Assembly: GCA_033002965.1 (NCBI GenBank)
Contig: JAURVB010013169.1
Coordinates: 40,523-104,522 of the forward strand
Reading direction: 5' to 3'
Length of the DNA stretch: 64,000 nucleotides
Source: Piper betle
Lineage: Eukaryota; Streptophyta; Magnoliopsida; Piperales; Piperaceae
Part shown: positions 12,931 through 25,032 of the stretch, one piece after another
Layout of the letters: each line of letters starts with the position of its first letter
Position numbering within the stretch: the first letter of the stretch is position 1
Made by a program: the position numbers and the translations under genes
The notes under the pieces: generated by a model
Seen by the model: the letters and a program-made list of their open reading frames with translations, nothing else
What the model was told of the DNA's origin: nothing
Databases searched by the model: none

Positions 12931-15900
12931 AGTTCCCGTGTTTCTTCCCTCCACCGACTATGATTTTTAATGTTTTTTTGCCTATCCGTATGTCGCCATC
13001 AAGGCTCCATCGTTGATGCCATGGCCACCAGCCGACTTGCCGCCGTGTGGGCTACCAGCCCCGATCAGCTCCGACATTCAATGTTTTGCAGTCGCCAGAA
13101 TTTGACGGCCAAAGTGGTCGCCTTGCTCACGGCCACCGTTGCTGCACTGCCACTCTCCGGCATTCAACGTTCAATGTTTTGCCACTGGTCCCCGCCGCCA
13201 CCATGGCCGGGATCGCCGCCAATGACCTCCCTATCGTTTTCCAGAAGCCACCATTTTGGGGCCAATTTCGGCCTACCGCAGCTACAATTGCTGGCGCCGA
13301 CCACCCTGTCATCTTCACCGTCGAGAGCTCTAACTATACAAGCCACTGGCCGGCCATGGAGTGCTGCCGATCATCGAAACTCACTTGATCTCACAGTTGC
13401 CACCGGCAAACCTCTTCCTGGCCTGATTCCCGTCAACTTTGACTGCCATCCAGATCATTGTCGCCGCTGACTAATTCACCACCTTCGGCTCCACCGTTTG
13501 TGACCATTGCCACTGTCCGCCATACGGAAATTCACTTCGGCACACCACAGGCGCTCGGGCTCGATTGGGTGGGTTGCTCAAACATGGTCACTAACTATAC
13601 AACCAGATCCAAACCATATATCCGACCGACCTGTACCGACTTGGTTCAACTTGGATTCAACCATTTCGACTTTGTTTCCGACCGCGTTCCAACGGTTTGT
13701 GGTGTATTTCTAAATTCCTGACAGTTTAGAGCATGCATATAACTTTTGGTGATATGTTTTATTTTTTGTTTTATTGATTATTTTAATTTATATTCTAATT
13801 AGTGATTGATATTTGTGCACATTAACCGATTTAATGGTTTAGTGACTTTTTTGAATCCTAAAAATTTTTGTAGACTTATGATTATTTGCTAAGTATTGTT
13901 TAATACTCAAATTACTGTTCTGAATGTAGTTCTCATTTACCATATTTTTAATATGTACTGGAATTGTTTGCAATGTATAACATGTATATTATTATTTATT
14001 TATCAGTTATTATAGAATTTCATTTATGAATAATTTAGAACATCCTAAATTGTTTTGAACTATATACTATTTATTAGACTTGCATTTTTGAGTTTATGGT
14101 TTTGACTAAATGATTGTTTTCTCGGCTTTAATTATTTTAACTAATTGATTGTGGATTACCTAAGAGTTTGACCGTATTTGATTTATTATATAACTGATTG
14201 CTGACTATTTTGATCAGTTCGACTATCTATTAATTGATTAATCTGATTATTTCAACTATTTTATTGTTACAATTGTTACAGACACTGCATTGCATGGCAT
14301 GAATTATATATATGTCATATTCACCGAGTCTGGGTATTCAACTAGGTACGTGGGGACGCCAAAGTATAACGGGTTAGCTTCACATTTAATACCTGCTAGG
14401 GTAAGCTCTTTTCATAATTGAAATTGATTATGAGACCTACAAGTTCGGTTGGCCACTTTTAAAAAGATAACTTAGGCCCATTAATTTGTATTTTAAACTA
14501 AGTCATTACAGATGGTATTAAAATTCCATATTAAATAATGGGTTAGACTATGAACATAGGTTAGACTATTGGTTATTGGCCAATGAATAACGTGAGCTAG
14601 GGCTAGCAATGGGCCTTAAGTGTAAGAATTTAAGAGCAAGAATTTTCCAAGGTAGGTGGATTATGATAATTTTAATTTAATCCTACATATAATACTTACT
14701 AAGAGTAACATCTTATTTATTAATTGGAATTGACTAAAGATCTTCAACTTCGATTAACCACTTTTATAGAAATGAATTAGGCTCATTAATTTATATATTG
14801 GGTTAGATCTTTACATGGATTCATCTTTTGAATCTCTTTGCCTTGAGCTTCTTCATTTGAGGAGGCTTAGATTATTTGCGTACCATTTTCTGTAATGCAT
14901 GAAGATGTAGTGTATGCCTTTACTGTTAGCAAACTTGTTGCATGAGACTTTCTATGATCATACTACGCTAATTTGACATCAGGAATCAAAAGATTGAAAT
15001 GAAATCTCTAGTTTATGCTTGAAAGGTATAAAGTTCGACAAATTTGGAAACTTTGGGAAAAACCATGAAAAAGATATTTAGGTGCCATAGATTGGCTGGT
15101 AAAAGAACACAAAGTAGAACACCTCTAGTGACTTCAAGCTTTACCATCACAAAGAGGTTTCTTTCTCTCTCTTAGGCCGTGTGACAATTTGTCTTCACTA
15201 CGTTATGCTAAGAAAGGAGATTAGTAACCAAGGACCTTAGACGATAGCTAGAAGATACAGTTGAAAGATTGACTATCTCCGATACAACACTACTTTGGAC
15301 ACTTTCTTTCAGCCCAAGACAAAATGAAACTTAGCTCAAGAGGCAGTTCTCATTCTATTAGCCCCAGGCAATTTGACGTTCACTCACTCAAACAAAGAAC
15401 AACTGAGACTTCTATCCTTAGGCAACACTTCTATAGGCAGACCATCCTTTATCTTTCAAACTCAGAGATTGGATGCACGGGGTTTTAGAAAGGATGTGTA
15501 GTAAGATGTATCCAACAGTTGTGGGCTACATGCCTGTGCAGTTTCCTTTCCCGAGTATTCTCAATTGGAGTTTTAACCTATTTTACTTTTGGGAGCTCTT
15601 GAGCTCAATATTATTATTTAGTTATTTTTTTATTTTTGGACTGGTGATATTTATTAGTGTCATATTTTATATATATGTAGGTGGTGTTTATAAAGTGTTA
15701 CTAGCCTATAGAGGGGATGCTGATCACTTTATGAACACATACTTGATATCATTGTTGTGTCAAATGTCTTTCTCTTATTTCCTTATCATATATATATACA
15801 TTGATTTTGGGTATGATGTATCGAAACATGGCTAATTTGGATTATCGGTGGATCTTATTATTATTCTTTTGATTTTTTGTTTGGTATTGGACCCGACGTT

Positions 15901-15932
15901 TGGGAATAATATTAGTTTTTTGTTTTATTTGG

Positions 15933-15935
<3 letters not shown>
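12931..15935. other. Unassigned repeat-like DNA with a GC-rich block
   Basis: 12990-13720 is GC-richer, with CATTCAATGTTTTGC repeated near 13076 and 13168. It resembles the GC-rich blocks of LTRs but could not be tied to a family. 13720-14280 is T-rich. Two similar segments lie at about 14405-14505 and 14705-14805 (ending GGCCCATTAATTTGTAT and GGCTCATTAATTTATAT), a diverged direct duplication. An ORF at 15473-15835 (120 residues, hydrophobic, starting MHGVLERMCSKMYPTVVGYM) is unrecognised. Nothing else stands out. Confidence 0.4.

Positions 15936-15991
<56 letters not shown>
15936..15991. repeat. (AT)n microsatellite bordering the Mutator-like element
   Basis: 28 AT units ending directly at the left inverted repeat. 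Its last TATATATA, together with TATATATA at 20774-20781 on the other side, could be the target duplication, but in such sequence this proves little. Confidence 0.9.
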
Positions 15992-15994
<3 letters not shown>

Positions 15995-17055
15995 GTTGTT
16001 GTGCGCTGCGTGAAAACACGGCGCATCAGCAACGTATCAATCTGTGGGCCGTTGGATCCAGATCTGGCGGCCCATAATTAAATCACCCCCACCCCTCGTC
16101 GTTAGCCCGTTCCCTCCGGCAGCTTCCCACGCTCCGTTCCCGTGCCCCGTCTTCCCGCGCCCCATTCCTATGCCCCGTCTTCCTGCCGGTCGTCGTTCTA
16201 TAAAGCACTGCCCTCGCCCATCCATGCCGACCACCCCCTCTCGCCCATCCCCAGTCGCCTGTCCCCGCCGACCACCCCTCTTGCCCATCCCCGCCCCTGT
16301 TCACATCCCTCCCACGAACCCCGCCGGCAGCATCAAGGCCCCCGGCCACCAACCCCTCCCCCACCTGCCGCCCCCAACGCCGCCCCGTCGACCCCTACCC
16401 CTGCCCAACCGTCCTCCGCCGTCTCCCGCCCCCTACCCCCCTCCCTGCCCTCCCCCAAACCCGTTGCCCCTGCCCCCGCCCTAACCGCCACGGGCGCCCT
16501 CTGCCCAGCTCCCACCCCCGCCGGCCCAGGCCCCCTGCCCCACCCATCAGCTGACCCCCGGCCCCCGCGCTCTGCCCCGCCTCCCGCAATATCCCACCCC
16601 CTGCCACCCCTCCCTCCCCTGCCTCCCCACACTGGCCGCACCCCACCCTTGCCACCGTTTGCGACCCACTGCCCCCACCGGCCCAGGCCCCTGCCTCCCC
16701 CTCGTTGTCCCCGGCCCCCGCACCCTGTCCCACCTCCCGCTCCCTGCCGCCCCTCCCTCCCCTGCCTCCCCACACCTGCCGCACCCTGCCCCGCCCCGCA
16801 ACCGTCTTCCAGCCCTTGCCCCGCACCCCCTCGCCGCCCCCGGCCCCCAGCCCCTGCCCCCTGCCACCCCCCTTCCCACACCTACCACCCCCTGCCACCC
16901 CTCCCTCCCCTGCGCTTCCCACACTTGCCGCGCACCCCACTGCCCCTTGCCCCGCCCCTCGCCACCCTGTGCCCCCATCCGCCCGTGGAGTCGCGGCCCT
17001 GCAATCACCCGCCGTCACTGTCCTGACTCGAGTCATAGAAAAATTGACTCGGTCA
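15992..17055 (+). repeat. Left terminal inverted repeat, extremely C-rich
   Basis: The first 80 bp match the right end inverted. 16080-17000 is almost pure CCN-type sequence on the plus strand, with very few A or T bases, giving long proline-rich (plus) and glycine-rich (minus) ORFs in all frames. These are composition artefacts, not genes. The inner edge carries CTGACTCGAGTCATAG and TTGACTCGGTCACG. Confidence 0.7.
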
Positions 17056-17310
17056 CGCGTGAGTGTGCTAGTTTTTAACGTTAAATTTGATTTTTTTTAA
17101 CGGGCTTCCATGGCATATATTTATATTTAACGTTAAATTTATATTTTTCAGGTCACAGGGAGTCGAGGTCTCCAGAATTACATCTTTCAGAATACGAGAA
17201 TCAGGTTAGAGTTAAGCCTTTAAAAATACATTGACTTAACTAAAGCATGTTTACTGCATTTATTTTAATTGAAAATATTCTTAGTTTTTATAATTTTATA
17301 TTTTTTAAAG

Positions 17311-18487
17311 AATGGACAAGCTTTAAGATAAAGCATACGAGGAAGAAGAAATAGGCAAAAATATTACAAAAATTTATCCTATTGTAAAAGATGAGTTCAA
17401 ACTGAAGGTTGGAATGCAATTTGATTGTTTGGACGATGCACTCGATTTATACAGTAGTTATTCAAAAATGACCGGTTTTGGTATACGTAAACATAGTACA
17501 AATTATCATAGGAGAACAAAAGAGTTATGGTCGCAAGCATTCGTGTGTTCTAAAGAAGGTCACTTTAGAGAAGATGAGCGAAAAAGAGAAATACCTAACA
17601 AAGGAACAAAGAGAACTCATCCTATAATAAGAGAAGGTTGTCAAACACGCATCAGGGTAGCTAAGAATAAAGAGGGTACATGGAATGTCATGTATTTCAA
17701 AGAAGGGTATAGTCATGCACTCCTTACACCATCAAAAATTTAATTTCTCATGTCACATAGGCATGCTACAAATGTGCACCGAAATTTGATTGACCAATTC
17801 AGAGAGGCTAACATAAAAACTTCTCAACTAATATCTATGCTAGAAATTGAAGCAGGTGGGGTAGAAAATATTGGTTGTACAGAGAAAGATATTAGAAATG
17901 TGCAGACAAAATATAAAAAAGAGAAGTAGATGATGAGGGTAGATTAAAGCATTGATTTTGGGCGGATGGAATTGCAAGGAAAAATTATCAGTTTTACTCA
18001 GATGTGATCATTTTTGATACAACATATAATACAAATAAATATTCACTTGTTTTTGCCCCATTCACTGACGTAAACCATCACAAGCAAACAATTACATTTG
18101 GATGTGCATTTTTGTGTAATGAGAAGACATAATCGTTTGTGTGGATTTTTGAAACATTTTAAAAATGCATGGATGGAAGGCATCCCGTGGCAATTGCTAC
18201 TGACCAAGATCCAACAATGGATAAAGCAATTAAATTGGTATTTCCTTGAACATATCATCGTCTTTCCATTTGGCATATCCTTAAGAAGGAGACTGAAAAA
18301 TCAGGTGCAAGTGCTCACAGGAAGGAGTTTTATGAGCCATTCCACAGTTTAATTTATGGTGCGGAAAACGAAGAAGTCTTTGAATCACAATGGAGTGAAC
18401 TAATGAAAGACAATTGCGTGGAGGGAAATGAATGGTTGAAATCCATATATGCAATTCGTCATGCTTGGGTGCCTGTGTATAGTAAAG
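17311..18487 (+). pseudogene. FAR1-domain MULE transposase, broken
   Basis: The N-terminal part (17375-17743) contains a FAR1 DNA-binding domain: VGMQFDCLDDALDLYSSYS, GFGIRK, FVCSKEG, REGCQTRIRV and W.V..F..GYSHALLTPSK, matching the family's Cys/His layout and hydrophobic pattern. The MULE DDE core follows in other frames: FDTTYNTNKYSL (about 18013) carries the first catalytic Asp and ATDQDPTMDKAI (about 18195) the second. Then come RLSIWHILKK, YGAENEEVFESQW and a donor GTATAT at 18488. There are stops after MDKL, after PSKI and within the core, plus at least one frameshift, so it is inactive. The C-terminal SWIM zinc finger was not found. The relationship to FAR1/FHY3 is ancestral; this copy lies between transposon ends. 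Confidence 0.8.
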
Positions 18488-18520
18488 GTATATTTTTAGT
18501 TGTTATAAGAAGTTCACAAC

Positions 18521-19368
18521 TGTTAAGTGTTTAAAATATATAATATTTACCCATATTTTTAATATGATTTTGTACTTCCTGAGTATAAACATTATTAATT
18601 AAGTGATATTTTACTTTATTTTTTGGTGTTAATTAATATTTTATTAGATATACTTAATTTTGGTGTTTCAATGCAGGAAAAGATGAATAAATTAAGCTTT
18701 GGAATTTAATGGTCATGATGATACTTGGCCCTACCCAGTGGCTACAAGTTTTGTTGTTTAATGGAGTCGAGGAGTTGGAAATTTGAAGGGATATCATAAT
18801 TAATTAGACTACGTTAATTTGTGAACACCCTCTTCGAATTCTTGTATCTCCACTTCTATATAAAGGTGTGGTCATTTGTTGTTGAGATATCTCATCTCTA
18901 GGCTTCGGAGTGTAGTGAAAGAAGTAGTTTTAGTTTTTGTAATTTCTTTCTCTTTGATAATAAAAATGAATTTCTTTTTATATTGTTTTCTATTTTTATT
19001 ATGGAGTAGTCTTTTATTTCGTTATAGAGAATAGTGGAACTTAACATGATTTAATTGAATTTATTTCAAGTTCCCACCTTTTTATTTAATCGGATCGTTT
19101 GAATTATCATGCTCTAAATGCTAAGAATAGATTGATCGCCTATATCTTAGATCATGAGGTTTAATTAGATTTTGGGAGAAATTTATTAGATTAGTCATTG
19201 ATAATTCATCATAAGACGAGTCTTTTAACTTGTTTGTCGTTGTGGTCGGGAGATACACAACACTGTATGCAATTGTAAGACAAATCATAATGCATTATTT
19301 TGTTGATTAATCAATTATCACCGGGAGGTAGAAATTGAGGCAAAATAATAGAAGCATGAAGGAGCGGG
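18521..19368 (+). mobile_element. Retroelement LTR, 3'-truncated (family X), in the transposase intron
   Basis: It starts TGTTAAGTGTTTAAAATAT and is closely similar to the minus strand of the element at 33397-34566, through a TATA box (CTATATAAAGG, 18856-18866) to CATGAAGGAGCGGG. The last ~310 bp of the full LTR are missing. It lies between the donor at 18488 and an acceptor at about 19498, so it would sit in an intron of the transposase. No internal domain or primer site is present. Confidence 0.75.
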
Positions 19369-19498
19369 TGTTGGGCATGATAAACGCACTTGCCACTGCA
19401 ATTGTATCACGGTAATGTTGCCTAATAAACCCTTCTTTTGATATTTGTTATTTATATTTTTTGTGATTATTTTTCATGTTTTGTTTTTAAATATATAG

Positions 19499-19640
19499 GA
19501 AAAAAATTGTTCCTCTGAAAGTGGAGTCGTGGAGTCTATTCAGGGGCATCGGCGCAGTGATGGTGATTGTCAAAGCAGTGATGCAGAACGACTATGTTAT
19601 CTCCGAATTTGTAACTTGTTACTATGAATTGTTATTTGCT
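19499..19640 (+). pseudogene. Possible last exon of the MULE transposase
   Basis: After a T-rich tract and an AG acceptor (TATATAG, 19498) a short reading frame gives SESGVVESIQGHRRSDGDCQ and soon stops. The position fits a terminal exon of the upstream transposase, but no conserved motif confirms it. Confidence 0.25.
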
Positions 19641-19780
19641 TTAATCAAATTTCACACTTTTGTAACTTGTAAGTTTGTACTTATATTCATCATGTACAAG
19701 AAAGTTATATAAGATGGATCTCCTAGGTCTTGTTTCAGATTTATTTAAATATTATAAGAATATTAACTACAATCGAGATT

Positions 19781-20366
19781 GAGTCATTTTTTATTAACTT
19801 GCATTGAGTCGATATCGGGTCAATTTTAATTAAGTCAAGTCGAAATGGAGTCAATTATTTATTTACTTTACTCAAGTCAAGGCTGAGTCATTTTATTATT
19901 AACTTGCCTCGAGTCGATATCGGGTCAATTTTAATTAAGTCGAGTCGAAACAGAGTCAATTATTTATTTACTTTACTCGAGTTGAGACCGAGTCATTTTT
20001 TATTAACTTGTCTTGAGTCGATATCGGGTCAATTTTAATTGAGTTGAGTCGAAACAGAGTCAGTTATTTATTTATTTTATTCGAATCAAGGGCGAATAAT
20101 TTTTTTATTAACTTACCTCGAGTCGATATCAGTCAGTTTTAATTAAGTCGAGTCAAAACAGAGTCAATTATTTATTTACTTTACTCGAGTCGAGGCCAAG
20201 TCATTTTTTATAAACTTGCCTCGAGTCAATATCGGGTCAATTTTTATTAAGTCGAGTCGGAATGGAGTTAATTATTTATTTAATTTACTCGAGTCGAGAC
20301 CGAGTCATTTGTTTATTAACTTAACCCAAGTCGACACCGAGTCAAGTTTTTATTTACTCGAGTCGA
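19781..20366 (+). repeat. 104-bp tandem repeat, about 5.6 copies
   Basis: Units start near 19781, 19885, 19990, 20094, 20198 and 20302 with GAGTCATTTTTTATTAACTT, and contain CGAGTCGATATCGGGTCAA, AATTAAGTCGAGTCGAAA and TTATTTATTTACTTTACTCG. Each unit holds several GAGTCGA/TCGACTC half-palindromes. The last partial unit passes into AAGTCGACACCGAGTCAAG, then TTTTTATTTACTCGAGTCG, and the G-rich inverted end. Confidence 0.92.
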
Positions 20367-20773
20367 AACACGGCTTGGTTCGGGCAGTGGCAGGGGCAGC
20401 GGTGTAGTGGCCGCGGGCGGTGTCGGGGTGGCCGGTCGGTGGTGGTGGAGGCCCGGGCGATGGCGGGGGCAGTGGCCAGGGCCGTGGGCGGGGTTGGTGG
20501 GCCGTGGGCAGGGGCAGTGGCAAGTGGGCGGCGGCAGGTGGGCCATGGGCGGGGGGCAGTGGCGAGTGGGTTGTGAGCGGCGGCGGCGGTGGCGGGTGGG
20601 GTGCGGGGTGCCCGCGGGAGATGGCAGGTGGGGTCCAAGGGTGCCTGAGGGCAACAGGCGGCCAGCAGCCGGGTGCCCGGCCGAGGGGGCGCTGATGACA
20701 CTCGGGCCGCTAGATCTAGATGGGCGGCCTAAATTGCATTCTTGTGATGCGCTGTAGCGCATGGTAGTATGCC
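20345..20773 (-). repeat. Right terminal inverted repeat, G-rich
   Basis: The plus strand is G-rich (20380-20690), the mirror of the C-rich left end but only about a third as long. The last 80 bp match the left end inverted. ORFs here (for example 20316-20792 minus) follow from composition and are not genes. Confidence 0.7.
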
Positions 20774-21860
20774 TATATATACATATATACACACCTTTAC
20801 TTATTAGATTACGTCATAGCACGTAGTGGTGATCTAGGGCTTTGCGTGATCTTTAAAATAACATTACATATTCATGTTCAAGACAATAATTATCATTATA
20901 TTGATGGGCAAGCATAAAATTCGGCTAATGAGCAGGGGTGAGAAAAAATTGTCCCCCACGTTCTTTTCGGATATTTTATTCTTGTGTGGCAAGAAAATAA
21001 GCCGCTATATAATTTTAAATATTTAAATGTTTGAACGCCGTACACGTTGTTTCAGTCCCTTATCATTATTGACCAAGAAAAATTAGCTCAGTGTTTTTAA
21101 TTTTTACCATTACAAATAAAATAAAAGATAAATCGGGTCCTAGCGACCCTGTTGATTGACCGACTACTTTTCAATATCTGTCACTCTAGATGTTGGCATA
21201 TTCGTATAGTACTACTATTAGGTGACATGGTGCTATCAGGACACTGCCACCCCTTTAGGGCAATATTGGAATTGTCAGGAGCACTATTAATTTTAAAATA
21301 CGTATAAAGGGGCCAGAGGCGAATAAGTTTCCGCCATAGGTTTGGAGCTCTTGTTTTACACAATTATGCAGATTTGGTTAATTATGGCAATAACCATGCG
21401 ATAATACTATGCAAGAATTATCAAATATCTTCTTTTAAGGCAAGTTACACATGCACAATCATTTTACTTAAATTAGGTAAGATGTTGAACAATGCAGACT
21501 TATTTGATAGGTATATAAATTTTAATTTTATAAATAAATTCCATTTGAGTAACTTGATAAATTATATAATAATTTAATATTTAAAATATAAATTATGATG
21601 GACTCAGACTTTAAAAATAGATTCTAATTAAACAAAATTATTTATAATAATTTGATTGATTATTTTTTTGTTATATTTTAATTGATTATATTTCGAACTT
21701 CTTATCTAAGCTCAACATTGAATTCTGTTTTCATGAATAAGAATAAGTGTGTAAAGTGGATAAAGCCTCAAACACGAGCTATCGAGAGAGTTCTAAGTTA
21801 CTAGATATTTTATGTATCAACGAGATTAGTCCTCGACCAGCGTGGAACAAGGTTCAAATG
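20774..21860. other. AT-rich intergenic DNA
   Basis: A short TA/CA-rich stretch borders the transposon. Beyond it I see no gene, repeat pair or terminal motif. Confidence 0.5.
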
Positions 21861-22691
21861 TGTTGGGCTTTTAATACATAAAATCCTTCAAATCATTTGA
21901 TATTTTCTGACAAGGTAAAAATATGCAATGACTACACAAAGATAGAGGTCACTAAATTTTAATGTGGAAACCTTTGAAATATGAGGATATACCATAAACT
22001 ATCCATTATAACAAATAATGAGTGCACACGAATGGCAAACCTGGTACATCATCGTTGTCAAAAAATTTGCACTTAAACCATCAAACAAAATAAAAAATTT
22101 TCAATTAGAAAAAATATCCAATTAGGCAAGGTCATAATTTCTAACTAGACGAGACAATATAATTGGAAAACTCACAATCTTCAATGGAAACACACTTTAA
22201 TTGAAAATACCCCCAATCTTTAATAAAACACACTTCAATGAAGATTACCTTAAATATCTAAGTGGAGTATACTTTAATTATAAATACCTTAATCTCCAAC
22301 TAGAAAAGATATTCTAATTTAGAAAACTCATAATTTTAGAGGAGAGACTCTCCCCCGGTAAGAAAGAATGGGAAGGCTTGTAAAACTTCATCATAGTGAA
22401 ACACATAATGACAATCCATTCAATTGTATATACTCATATACAACTTCATATTTATTTATACATAATTAATACAAAATATTATATTCGAAAAATGGCTAAC
22501 CTTTTGGATATAAAGAGCCAACCCTAATTGCTCCTCCCTCAACATTGGAATTCTTACAAATAAATCTCTTCTTCGGCTTTCATAATTCTTCTCGAATCTT
22601 TTATACCTCTTGTAATAATTTTATGTCTTTGTGACTTCATATACAGTTACACATTTTGTCATATTTATAGTATGACGAGGGACTAAAAACA
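21861..22691 (-). mobile_element. Diverged solo LTR related to the 45.7-51.3 kb element
   Basis: Plus-strand ends are TGTTGGGCTTTTAATACATA and ACGAGGGACTAAAAACA. Collinear landmarks with the LTRs at 45705-46705 and 50553-51344 include TTTAATGTGGAAAC, repeated AATTGGAAAACTCACAAT-like units, the GAGGAGAGACTCTCCC block, CATAGTGAAAC, ATAAAGAGCCAACCCTAA, TTCTTCTCGAATC and TATGACGAGGGAC. No primer site or polypurine tract adjoins it and no target duplication is evident. It is much older than the intact copy. Confidence 0.65.
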
Positions 22692-24403
22692 TGAATCGGG
22701 CAATTCACGACATGGTGTCCTTTGTTTGAGAAATAAACCTGCAAGCAAAAAATAAAAATAAAATAAAACATAGGATGAGGGCATAGTTTACTTCGTTGAG
22801 TATGGAATGTCCCAACCTACGATGATCTCATAATCACAATATGTTATTATTATTGTAAGAAAATATACAAGACATACGTAATAAAATCTTATATATGTTA
22901 AATGACACGTGACATGTTTTTCATATGAGGATTGGAGATACTTTCCAAAAACACAACGTCTGTGTATGTACTTAGAGTAGAAAGAAGTTTACATTTTTAT
23001 GATTGGCTTGCTACCCTTTAGTTAGGGTAAGATCAATCAACACGTCTCTCTTGTAAAATCATTGGGATATATAAAGAAAGATACTATTTGACATCCCTCT
23101 TTTATCCTAACTCTATATTTATTCGTCATATTAAAATATATAAGGGTAGAGTTACCTGAATTGATACTACGAATTTCTTTACTTACGTATATTTATTTTA
23201 TAGGACGATGCTAAGTTAAGAGTTACCTATAATTCTTATTCTACAGGATAAATCACTGGCTACAACTTCTTGTTGTAGATAATATATTATTATATTATCT
23301 AAACCTTAAATACATAACCATTAATTAATAAATAATTTTCAAAGCATAATTCTAACATTTAGTTCACAATTTAGCTTCCGTTTGATTGGTAAGCTGTAAA
23401 ATGCTTGAAATGTATTTAGTAATGATTTATAAATAGTGAGTTATGATGTAAATGTGAGATGTAAAATCTAATCACAAAATATTTTTTCCTTTTATTTATA
23501 TTTCTTTAAGGATATTGATTTGAGATGAAATTTTCAAAGGAACCATTTTACGTTAAGTCTTGTATCTTACTACAAAGTTTTATAAAATTAAAGGATTTTT
23601 TGATAAAAGAGCAATGTTTTTTACATAAATTATCATATAATGATTTTTTTTCATTTCTTTCATACTAGTTGAATGGAGACATAGCGGATTTTATTTTCGA
23701 TTAATCATGTGAGTCTGAGCTTTTATGGATTAAATATGCCACCTAAGGAATAGAAAAATTCTTTTTTGTCACAAATTTATCGCCATCTTTCGTTATCTCA
23801 GGACAGCACGTGACAAAAACTTCGACATGACCAACCGTGTCAAAAGATCCACATTAAACGATTTGCGAAATACTTGGCACGGGTTGGAGGTGGAAAATGG
23901 CCGTGCCAATTAACCCTTGACATTCATAATAAAATTTTAGAAAATGATATTTTGCCTAAGAAAGTATTTGTCACAGCCTTCTGCCAGACCGTAGTTTTAG
24001 TTTAGATTGGCAGGAGGCCCATGGCAAAGGTGGAAAAGCAGGGGGAAAAATACCATGGTTCTGTTGCCAAGTTTTTGACGACTGTTGCGTAAAAATAAAA
24101 ACAAAAAAGGTTTTCGACGACTAGAGCTGTGGTTGGGACTAGTTGATTTCTTTAAGAGCTTTACTCACACGTCAAAGCATATAGCCGAAGGCGGCATCGA
24201 TAAAGCTTGACATCGATAAAGCTTTACATCAAGCTTGGATCCCCTTGTAAGTCAAATTCCGCAGCGTTTCAACTCGTTCTCTAATTCTTATTTTCTTTCT
24301 ATAACCCAAGCTCCTTTTTTTAAGAAATTGCAGCTCATGCTTAAAATCAATCTCGACCACAAAATTGACTTTGCAGAAGCTGATCAAGTCCATATGGATC
24401 TGT
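22692..24403. other. AT-rich intergenic DNA
   Basis: Nothing coding was recognised. 23780-24130 is GC-richer and apparently unique. The 93-residue minus ORF at 24229-24510 runs into the neighbouring inverted-repeat element and is unlikely to be a gene. Confidence 0.45.
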
Positions 24404-24802
24404 AGGGCTGCTAAATGAGTGAGCGAGCCGACTCGATTTATGTTCGAATTTGGCATGAATAGTTCGAAGTTTGTTCGAATTCGGCTCAATATCGAATGAG
24501 TTTTGAACATGCATATTCGAGCTTGACTCGAATATTTTTATGTTGTTTGAACTTAACTCGAGTTTGAATACACTTAAACTGTTTCATTTTAGTAAACTCG
24601 AACCCAGCTCGTTCGTGAGCTCGAAACGGGCTTAATTGTAAAGTGGAAAGTAACTCACTAAAAATAAAAAGTCAACGTAATAGATTGAACTAAGCCTTCA
24701 ACTTAAATACCTATCATCTAAGTTATCTCCTTGCTTTGATATTATATTGTATAAAAATAAATGTAACTAGTTATAATTAAACTTATTAGTGTACACACAC
24801 AC

Positions 24803-24857
<55 letters not shown>

Positions 24858-25032
24858 ATTATTATATTATTTTATCGGAGTTGAGTGAAGCACTGCCTTG
24901 ATTAAATTCGGCTCGAAGGATATGAGTTCGAGTCGAGTTCGAGCTTGAGTATTTAAATGTAAAGTTTCGAGTTTAATTGAACTGAGCCAAATGCCAAATA
25001 CTCACAAACTGGCTCATTCAATTAGTAGCCAT
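24404..25032. mobile_element. Small inverted-repeat DNA element (MITE-like) with GAGCTCGA-type repeats
   Basis: The left end AGGGCTGCTAAATGAGTGAG and the right end CTCATTCAATTAGTAGCCAT are imperfect inverted copies. The interior is full of TTCGAATTCGGCTC, CTCGAACCCAGCTCG and GAGTTCGAGTCGAGTTCG motifs running inward from both ends. ATATGGAT (left) and ATGTGGAT (right) lie at or near the edges and may be a degraded 8-bp duplication. No coding capacity. Confidence 0.6.
24791..24851. repeat. Palindromic (AC)(GT) tract followed by (AT)n
   Basis: GTACACACACACGTGTGTGT forms a near-perfect palindrome and runs into about 20 AT units. It lies inside the small inverted-repeat element. Confidence 0.9.

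Larger units (their letters stand above)
15992..20773 (+). mobile_element. Mutator-like DNA transposon (FAR1/MULE type), defective
   Basis: The two ends are inverted copies. Left (16030-16075) reads GGGCCGTTGGATCCAGATCT, then GGCGGCCC. The right end read on the minus strand (20730-20700) has GGCCGCCCATCTAGATCT, then AGCGGCCC. Both also share a distal TGCGCT..GCGCATCA block, and further in both have a GC-rich block and then a GACTCGAGT..TTGACTCGGT block. Between them lies a plus-strand FAR1-domain/MULE transposase with stops, interrupted by an LTR. MULEs make about 9-bp duplications; here both flanks are (TA)n, so the exact ends are uncertain by several bases. Confidence 0.72.

Noticed and set aside
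12970..13470. 166- and 113-residue overlapping ORFs starting MFFCLSVCRH and MGYQPRSAP
   Set aside because: GC-rich, repeat-containing and open in competing frames; no domain recognised. Most likely LTR-type sequence.
15473..15835. 120-residue hydrophobic ORF
   Set aside because: AT-rich, no homologous motif, no splice or promoter context; probably chance, though it is the longest ORF in its stretch.
16044..17100. Several long overlapping ORFs (up to 294 residues, proline-rich on plus, glycine-rich on minus)
   Set aside because: All frames of a nearly pure C/G tract stay open; no domain, and the tract is the inverted end of a transposon with a shorter counterpart at 20380-20690.
15984..20781. 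TATATATA on both sides of the Mutator-like element as its target duplication
   Set aside because: The left copy is inside a 56-bp AT microsatellite, so a match is expected by chance.
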